Assembly (NCBI GenBank): GCA_005239435.1
Contig: SZNP01000010.1
Location: forward strand, 62,001 to 126,000
From: Halorussus salinisoli
GTDB lineage: Archaea; Halobacteriota; Halobacteria; Halobacteriales; Haladaptataceae
DNA length: 64,000 nt
Direction of reading: 5' to 3'
Positions within the stretch are counted from its first letter, which is position 1. The number at the start of each line of letters is the position of its first letter. The notes under the pieces are model-generated. The model did not search any database and was not told the origin of the DNA. It was given only the letters and a program-made list of their open reading frames with translations. The position numbers and the translations under genes are program-made. Of the stretch, positions 59,302 through 64,000 are shown piece after piece.

Positions 59302-59467
59302 GTGGCCTCGCCACCGCGAGGTCCCACCGACGGTTGTAAGACGCCGCGGCCGGGGCCTCGTCGCCACGAGCAGGTTTACGTACGTACGGATGCCACGTGG
59401 CGTGGCTCTGCCACGGAAATGCAGTGTGGCTCTGCCACGGAAATGCAGTGTGGCTCTGCCACGGAAA
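59302..59467 (+). repeat. Array of GTGGC-N3-GCCAC hairpins in the RNase J leader
   Basis: Hairpins of the form GTGGC-NNN-GCCAC occur at 59302-59314 (N3 = CTC) and three times in an exact 24-bp tandem repeat starting at 59402, 59426 and 59450 (N3 = TCT). The perfect palindrome GCCACGTGGC lies at 59392-59401. Each tandem unit is followed by GGAAA, spaced so the last hairpin lies 38 nt before the ATG. The unit length is a multiple of three and keeps the frame open, but that frame is basic and cysteine-containing and is not taken as coding. Confidence 0.8.
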
Positions 59468-59500
59468 CGAGGCGTGGCTTTGCGTACACAAGGTGAAACT

Positions 59501-60853
59501 ATGGAAATCGAAATTGCAACCATCGGCGGTTACGAAGAAGTCGGACGGCAGTGTACTGCTGTCCGCGCAGGCGAGGACGTTGTCATCTTCGACATGGGAT
59601 TGAACCTCTCGAAGGTTCTTCTCCACGACAACGTCGAGACCGAGAAACTGCATAGCCTGGACCTCATCGACATGGGGGCCATTCCGGACGACCGCGTCAT
59701 GTCGGACCTCGAAGGCGACGTGCAGGCCATCGTGCCGACCCACGGCCACCTGGACCACATCGGAGCCATCTCGAAGTTGGCTCACCGATACAACGCGCCG
59801 GTCGTGGCCTCGCCCTACACCATCGAACTGGTGAAACAGCAGATTCAGGGCGAAGAGAAGTTCGGCGTCGAGAACGACCTCGTGAAGATGGAAGCCGGAA
59901 GCACCATGTCCATCGGCGACTCCGGACAGGTCGAGTTGGAGTTCGTCAACGTGACTCACTCCATCATCGACGCCATCAACCCGGTGCTTCACACGCCCGA
60001 AGGGGCCGTCGTCTACGGCCTCGACAAGCGGATGGACCACACGCCGGTGCTGGGCGACCCCATCGACATGAAGCGGTTCCGCGAAATCGGCCGCGAGGGC
60101 GAGGGCGTACTGGCCTACATCGAGGACTGTACCAACGCGGGCCGGAAGGGACGAACGGCGAGCGAATCTGTCGCACGGCGTCACCTCAAGGACGTCATGA
60201 CCTCCATCGAGGACTACGACGGCGGTATCGTGGCGACGACGTTCTCCAGCCACATCGCCCGCGTCAAGAGCCTCGTGGAGTTCGCTCAGGACATCGGCCG
60301 CGAACCCGTCCTGCTCGGTCGGTCGATGGAGAAGTACTCGGGAACCGCAGAGCGACTCGACTTCGTGGACTTCCCCGAAGAGATGGGGATGTTCGGCCAC
60401 CGCAAGTCCGTGGACCGGACGTTCAAGCGAATCATGAAGGAGGGCAAGGAGAACTACCTGCCCATCGTCACCGGCCATCAGGGCGAACCACGCGCGATGC
60501 TGACCCGGATGGGCCGCGGCGAGACGCCCTACGAACTGGAAGACGGCGACAAGGTCATCTTCTCGGCCCGCGTGATTCCGGAGCCGACCAACGAGGGCCA
60601 GCGCTACCAGTCCGAACGCCTCCTGAAGATGCAGGGCGCGCGCATTTACGACGACATCCACGTCTCGGGCCACCTCCGCGAGGAGGGCCACTACGAGATG
60701 CTGGACGCGCTCCAGCCCCAGAACGTCATCCCGGCCCACCAGGACATGAAAGGGTTCGCCCCGTACGTGAGCCTGTGCGAGAGTCAGGGCTACAAACTGG
60801 GCCGCGACCTCCACGTGACGAGCAACGGCAACCTCATCCAACTCGCAGAGTAA
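59501..60853 (+). CDS. Archaeal RNase J (metallo-beta-lactamase/beta-CASP ribonuclease)
   Basis: This 450-aa protein is aRNase J of the euryarchaeal type. The metallo-beta-lactamase motif THGHLDHIGA, the beta-CASP motifs (SGHLREEGHYEML with its His, and FSSHIARVKSLVEFA) and the YHGAE-like N-terminal GGYEEVGRQCTAV are present. It is a 5'-3' exonuclease/endonuclease acting in rRNA and mRNA processing and decay. The start MEIEIATIGG is preferred to a 37-residue in-frame extension formed by the hairpin repeats. It is followed by idsA after 1 bp, a conserved archaeal neighbourhood. Confidence 0.93.
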   Translation: MEIEIATIGGYEEVGRQCTAVRAGEDVVIFDMGLNLSKVLLHDNVETEKLHSLDLIDMGAIPDDRVMSDLEGDVQAIVPTHGHLDHIGAISKLAHRYNAPVVASPYTIELVKQQIQGEEKFGVENDLVKMEAGSTMSIGDSGQVELEFVNVTHSIIDAINPVLHTPEGAVVYGLDKRMDHTPVLGDPIDMKRFREIGREGEGVLAYIEDCTNAGRKGRTASESVARRHLKDVMTSIEDYDGGIVATTFSSHIARVKSLVEFAQDIGREPVLLGRSMEKYSGTAERLDFVDFPEEMGMFGHRKSVDRTFKRIMKEGKENYLPIVTGHQGEPRAMLTRMGRGETPYELEDGDKVIFSARVIPEPTNEGQRYQSERLLKMQGARIYDDIHVSGHLREEGHYEMLDALQPQNVIPAHQDMKGFAPYVSLCESQGYKLGRDLHVTSNGNLIQLAE

Positions 60854-60854
60854 C

Positions 60855-61916
60855 ATGACAGACGCGAGCGCCGAGACATTGGAAGAGCGGGTACTGAGTG
60901 CGGTCGAACAGCGACGCGAGACCGTCAACGAGGCCATCGGCGAGGACCTCCCGGTCGAAGAACCGGAGCGCCTCTACGAGGCCGTTCGCCACCTACTCGA
61001 CGCTGGCGGGAAGCGCCTGCGGCCGACAGTGTTGATGCTCGTCGCCGAAGCGCTCGCGGACGTAGATGACGACCCCGAGAACGTCGATTACCGGACGTTC
61101 CCTGACCTCCACGGCGGCGACGTGGACGTGATGGCCGCCGCGGTCAGCATCGAGGTCATCCAGTCGTTCACGCTCATCCACGACGACATCATGGACGACG
61201 ACGACCTGCGCCGCGGCGTGCCCGCAGTCCATCGGGCCTACGACACCGAAACCGCGATTCTGGCGGGTGACACGCTCTACTCCAAGGCGTTCGAGATTCT
61301 GGTGAACGCCGACGCGCCCGCCGACCGCGTGACCGACGCGATCGACGTGTTGGCGACGACCTGCACCAACATCTGCGAGGGGCAGGCCCGAGACATCGCC
61401 TTCGAGAGCCGGACCGACGTACTCCCCGAGGAGTACCTCGAGATGATAGAGGACAAGACCGCCGTGCTGTACGGTGCGGCGGCGACCATCCCGGCCATCC
61501 TGCTCGGCGCGGACGACGAAACCGTCGAGGAACTGTACCGGTTCGGTATCGACACGGGTCGTGCGTTCCAGATTCAGGACGACGTGCTCGACCTGACGGT
61601 GCCCAGCGAGGAACTCGGCAAACAGCGCGGGAGCGACCTCGTCGAGGGCAAGCAGACCATCATCACGCTCCACGCCCGCGAGCAGGGCGTGGACGTGGAC
61701 GAACTGGTCGAAACCGACGACGTGGACGCGGTGACCGAGACCGAAATCGACGAAGCGGTCGCCCGACTCGAAGACGCCGGAAGCATCGACTACGCGAAGG
61801 AGAAGGCCCAAGAGTTGGTCACGCGCGGCAAGGGCCGACTGTCGGTCCTGCCGGAAAACGAGGCCCGCGACCTCCTCGAAGGTATCGCGGATTATCTCAT
61901 CGAGCGCGGCCACTGA
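60855..61916 (+). CDS. idsA: Geranylgeranyl/farnesyl diphosphate synthase
   Basis: This 353-aa trans-prenyltransferase has the first aspartate-rich motif HDDIMDDDDLRRG (a DDxxD type) and the second QIQDDVLDLTV, with GGKRLRP (substrate-binding) near residue 55. It condenses isopentenyl and allylic diphosphates to geranylgeranyl diphosphate for archaeol lipids, dolichol and carotenoids. It follows RNase J by 1 bp and lies in the same cluster as mvk and ipk, so isoprenoid precursor synthesis is grouped. Confidence 0.94.
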   Translation: MTDASAETLEERVLSAVEQRRETVNEAIGEDLPVEEPERLYEAVRHLLDAGGKRLRPTVLMLVAEALADVDDDPENVDYRTFPDLHGGDVDVMAAAVSIEVIQSFTLIHDDIMDDDDLRRGVPAVHRAYDTETAILAGDTLYSKAFEILVNADAPADRVTDAIDVLATTCTNICEGQARDIAFESRTDVLPEEYLEMIEDKTAVLYGAAATIPAILLGADDETVEELYRFGIDTGRAFQIQDDVLDLTVPSEELGKQRGSDLVEGKQTIITLHAREQGVDVDELVETDDVDAVTETEIDEAVARLEDAGSIDYAKEKAQELVTRGKGRLSVLPENEARDLLEGIADYLIERGH

Positions 61917-62140
61917 CGCCGCGCAGCGTTCTCCGGTCGTCGCTCGCTCCCGAGTAGAGACGCTACTGGCTACTTCGACGTTCGAGAGAAATCACACAGC
62001 TCGATTCACTCGTGAGCCTCGCGTGAATAGCTTCGAGGTGAAAACAGGGGAGCGAAACGACGGGGAGGGGAGCGTCAGGGGGACGGACGAGGTTTACAGA
62101 CGCTAGCGAGGGGAGACGAGTCGGCGGGTATCGGGACCAC

Positions 62141-62542
62141 CTACTCGTCCGGGAACTCCTTGTAATGGGTGTGTTCGAGATACTCCTCGAGCGTCGGTTG
62201 TCGCCAGTAGCGTACCACGTCGCTCCGAGCGTCGAACTCCACGATGTCGGCCTCGGCGAGCTTCGGGAGATGGGTCTCTCGGAGTTCGTCGGCGACTTCC
62301 TGCCGAGCAGCGTCCGTAATCCTCTCGTCCTCGGTGCGGGCTTCCCACATCGCTACTTCGTCGGCCAACGCTTCCACGTCGGCCAGACCGTCCTGCGTTC
62401 CGATGAGTGCGTAGAGTGCGTATCGGCGACGGCTCTCCGCCAGGAGGCCGAAGAGCGTGTCGAAGGAGGGCGTTCTGACTGCGCGACCGTTCTGGAAGGC
62501 GTCGTTGCCCTCGATACCCGACCGAATTGAATCGTTATTCAT
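62141..62542 (-). CDS. DUF7344-type winged-helix protein
   Basis: This 133-aa protein has a wHTH (DTLFGLLAESRRRYALYALI, then LRETHLPKLAEADIVEFDAR) of the haloarchaeal ArsR-like class also seen at 14488. A TATA-like element (ATAAATAC) lies about 20-25 nt upstream. It is a likely small transcription factor with unknown targets. The 224-bp gap on its 3' side shows nothing I can name. Confidence 0.75.
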   Translation of the reverse strand: MNNDSIRSGIEGNDAFQNGRAVRTPSFDTLFGLLAESRRRYALYALIGTQDGLADVEALADEVAMWEARTEDERITDAARQEVADELRETHLPKLAEADIVEFDARSDVVRYWRQPTLEEYLEHTHYKEFPDE

Positions 62543-62712
62543 GGCGGCTGACCTCCACCCAAGTATTTATCCAGAGGGGACAACAAACCCATGCCTCAAC
62601 AATAAGGTACGGAAGGTAGAGAGTGTCAAACGTCGAATATCAACCGTTTTAGAGGTAGAACGAACGTTCACTCAGCCAACTGTTCGCGGTCGAACGACCG
62701 TGCGACTGACCG

Positions 62713-64000
62713 CTATTTGTCGAGGAAGGTACCGACGAGTTTGCGGTGGGCCGCCTGCAAGTGCTGGTGGAGCGTCGGTGACGAGACGCCCAGCGACTCG
62801 GCCACTTCCTGGCCGGTACTCTCGCGGGGATACTCGTAGTAGCCGGCGAAGTAGGCGGCCTGAAGTGCAGTTCGCTGTTTGTCGGTCAGGTCTTCGCCGA
62901 GCGTCTGTCGGAACTCGGGCGAGGTGTCGACCGGCCGGTCCGTCTCTTGCTTGCTCACGAGTTCGGCACTAGGGTAGGTCGTCCGGAAACTGTCCACGAC
63001 GCTCCGGACGTTCACGTTCGAGGACGCCTCGACGACGTACCGTACCACGCCGTCCTCGGCGACCGCCGACTTGACCACGGTTCCGGCTTTGACGAGTTGG
63101 TCGACGCCGGACCACGCGGGGTCGAGTTCGAGCAGACACTCCTCGTCGTCTTCGGTGACTACCCGAGCGGCATCGATGACGTCCATCTCGTCCAACGAGT
63201 CGATGACAGCGGACGCCGACGCGCCCTCGACGGCGACGTATTCGAGGAGTCGGTCCTCGGCGATAGGGACGACCCCTTCGAGCGTGAACCGACAGTCGAG
63301 TTCGGTCGAGAGTCGGCCGAAACTCGACCTCGGACTCTCGACCCGTAGCTCCAGTTCGATTGCGTTGTCCGACAAGAGTAGGTTCCGGTTCTTGACCGCG
63401 TTGATGGCGAAGGCGACCATCTCGCCGAGCGTTTCGAGCGCAGTGCGTTCCCGGTCGCTGTACGCACCAGTACACGCCCCGCTGATACCGAGGACGCCGT
63501 AGTTCGTGTTGGCGTACGTCAGCGGAACGAGGACCGCCGAAGACATCTCCAACTCGCGCATTATCTCGCTCTCGCGGTCGGAGAGTATCTCCGAGTCCGT
63601 CACGTCGGGGACGACGACGGACACGCCCTCGCCGATGACTCGCGCGAGGGAGTTCTCGTCGTCGGAGCGCGTGCTGGTCGCCTCGACGAGGCGTTCGATC
63701 TCGTCGCGCTCGACGCCGGCGACGACGCTCGGCCCTCTCCGCTCGTCTTTCACCCACGGTCCGCCGACCCACGCGAACTCGTAGAACTCCGAGTTGGCCA
63801 ACTCCTCGCAGACGATCTGCTCTACCTCCTCGCGTGTCGCCGACGCGACCAGCGACTGGACGATGCTGTGAATCAGGCCGTTGATGCGGTTGAGTCGGGT
63901 CAGCGCGTCGCGACTCTCGGCGAGTTGGTGTTCGTTCTCCCGACGGTCGGTCACGTCGCGGGCCACCCAGACCACCGCCTCGCGGCCGTCGATGGTGTCG
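62713..64000 (-). CDS. PAS/GAF sensor with HTH-10 (Bat-like regulator), N-terminus outside window
   Basis: The frame is open to the right edge, so only the C-terminal ~429 residues are seen. They start in the final strand of a PAS domain (GREAVVWVARDVTDRRENEH), continue through a coiled linker, a GAF domain (roughly TREEVEQIVCEELANSEF to MVAFAINAVKNRNLLLSD) and a BAT-type beta domain. The protein ends in an HTH-10 (LTDKQRTALQAAYFAGYYEY, then GQEVAESLGVSSPTLHQHLQ). It is a cytoplasmic redox/light-type sensory regulator of the Bat family; the ligand is unknown. Confidence 0.85.
   Translation of the reverse strand, partial: DTIDGREAVVWVARDVTDRRENEHQLAESRDALTRLNRINGLIHSIVQSLVASATREEVEQIVCEELANSEFYEFAWVGGPWVKDERRGPSVVAGVERDEIERLVEATSTRSDDENSLARVIGEGVSVVVPDVTDSEILSDRESEIMRELEMSSAVLVPLTYANTNYGVLGISGACTGAYSDRERTALETLGEMVAFAINAVKNRNLLLSDNAIELELRVESPRSSFGRLSTELDCRFTLEGVVPIAEDRLLEYVAVEGASASAVIDSLDEMDVIDAARVVTEDDEECLLELDPAWSGVDQLVKAGTVVKSAVAEDGVVRYVVEASSNVNVRSVVDSFRTTYPSAELVSKQETDRPVDTSPEFRQTLGEDLTDKQRTALQAAYFAGYYEYPRESTGQEVAESLGVSSPTLHQHLQAAHRKLVGTFLDK

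Noticed and set aside
59402..59467. CRISPR-like array before RNase J
   Set aside because: The 24-bp period has no unique spacers and units are identical hairpins; no cas genes are present.
59390..59500. 37-residue N-terminal extension of RNase J
   Set aside because: It is the translated 24-bp hairpin repeat, basic and Cys-rich; family members begin at the MEIEIATIGG-type start.

Overview
The window is a chromosomal segment of a haloarchaeon (class Halobacteria). This is inferred from the very high GC with strong G/C third-position bias, the acidic proteins, and the lineage-typical families: HTH-10 (bacterio-opsin-activator type) regulators, HalOD1 output domains, archaellin, AglB/AglJ, isopentenyl phosphate kinase, archaeal RNase J, and a Tat lipoprotein. 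Many genes have a TATA-like box about 25-30 nt before the start codon, the usual leaderless haloarchaeal arrangement. I see no tRNA, rRNA, CRISPR array, transposase or integrase, so the region looks like stable core chromosome.

Layout. 0-16 kb is mostly acyl-CoA metabolism: a MaoC hydratase, a PaaI thioesterase, phenylacetate-CoA ligase, a thiolase overlapping an HMG-CoA-synthase-like/DUF35 fusion, 3-hydroxyacyl-CoA dehydrogenase overlapping enoyl-CoA hydratase, a FilR1-type regulator with a striking tandem palindrome array upstream, and an SDR reductase. Between these lie a histidine kinase, a Tat lipoprotein and a YeiH-type permease preceded by a 42-aa membrane miniprotein. 16-24 kb holds small zinc-ribbon, RNA-binding and HalOD1 proteins, a clear pseudogene with three frameshifts, a NUDIX hydrolase, a sequon-rich secreted protein, pyrBI, cutA1 coupled to a 34-aa membrane protein, and phosphoglycolate phosphatase. 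24-32.7 kb is a divergent glycerol catabolism locus: membrane protein plus glpK on the minus strand, glpABC plus an Orc1/Cdc6-like ATPase on the plus strand.

33-51 kb is cell-surface biology. A DUF368 polyprenyl-phosphate flippase-like protein and two HTH-10 regulators precede a long minus-strand N-glycosylation cluster: GT2, GT4, four alkaline-phosphatase/sulfatase-superfamily proteins, a flippase and the oligosaccharyltransferase AglB. Archaellin and the divergent AglJ lie beside it. The inferred pathway is AglJ charging dolichol phosphate, the GTs and sulfatase-like enzymes building or modifying the glycan, the flippase moving it outward, and AglB transferring it to proteins such as archaellin.

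51-64 kb holds an acyl-CoA synthetase, a second thiolase/DUF35 pair and an alpha/beta hydrolase. The conserved isoprenoid/RNA cluster mevalonate kinase - isopentenyl phosphate kinase - RNase J - GGPP synthase follows, and the window ends with a DUF7344-type protein and a truncated GAF/HTH-10 sensor.

The least explained signals are non-coding. A modular, hairpin-rich intergenic element occurs three times (about 1.2, 53.1 and 57.2 kb), and two of its hairpins show compensatory base changes between copies. The RNase J leader carries an array of identical short hairpins, and two tandem 19-bp palindromes sit next to the FilR1 regulator. Several sORFs coupled to downstream or upstream genes are also recorded.
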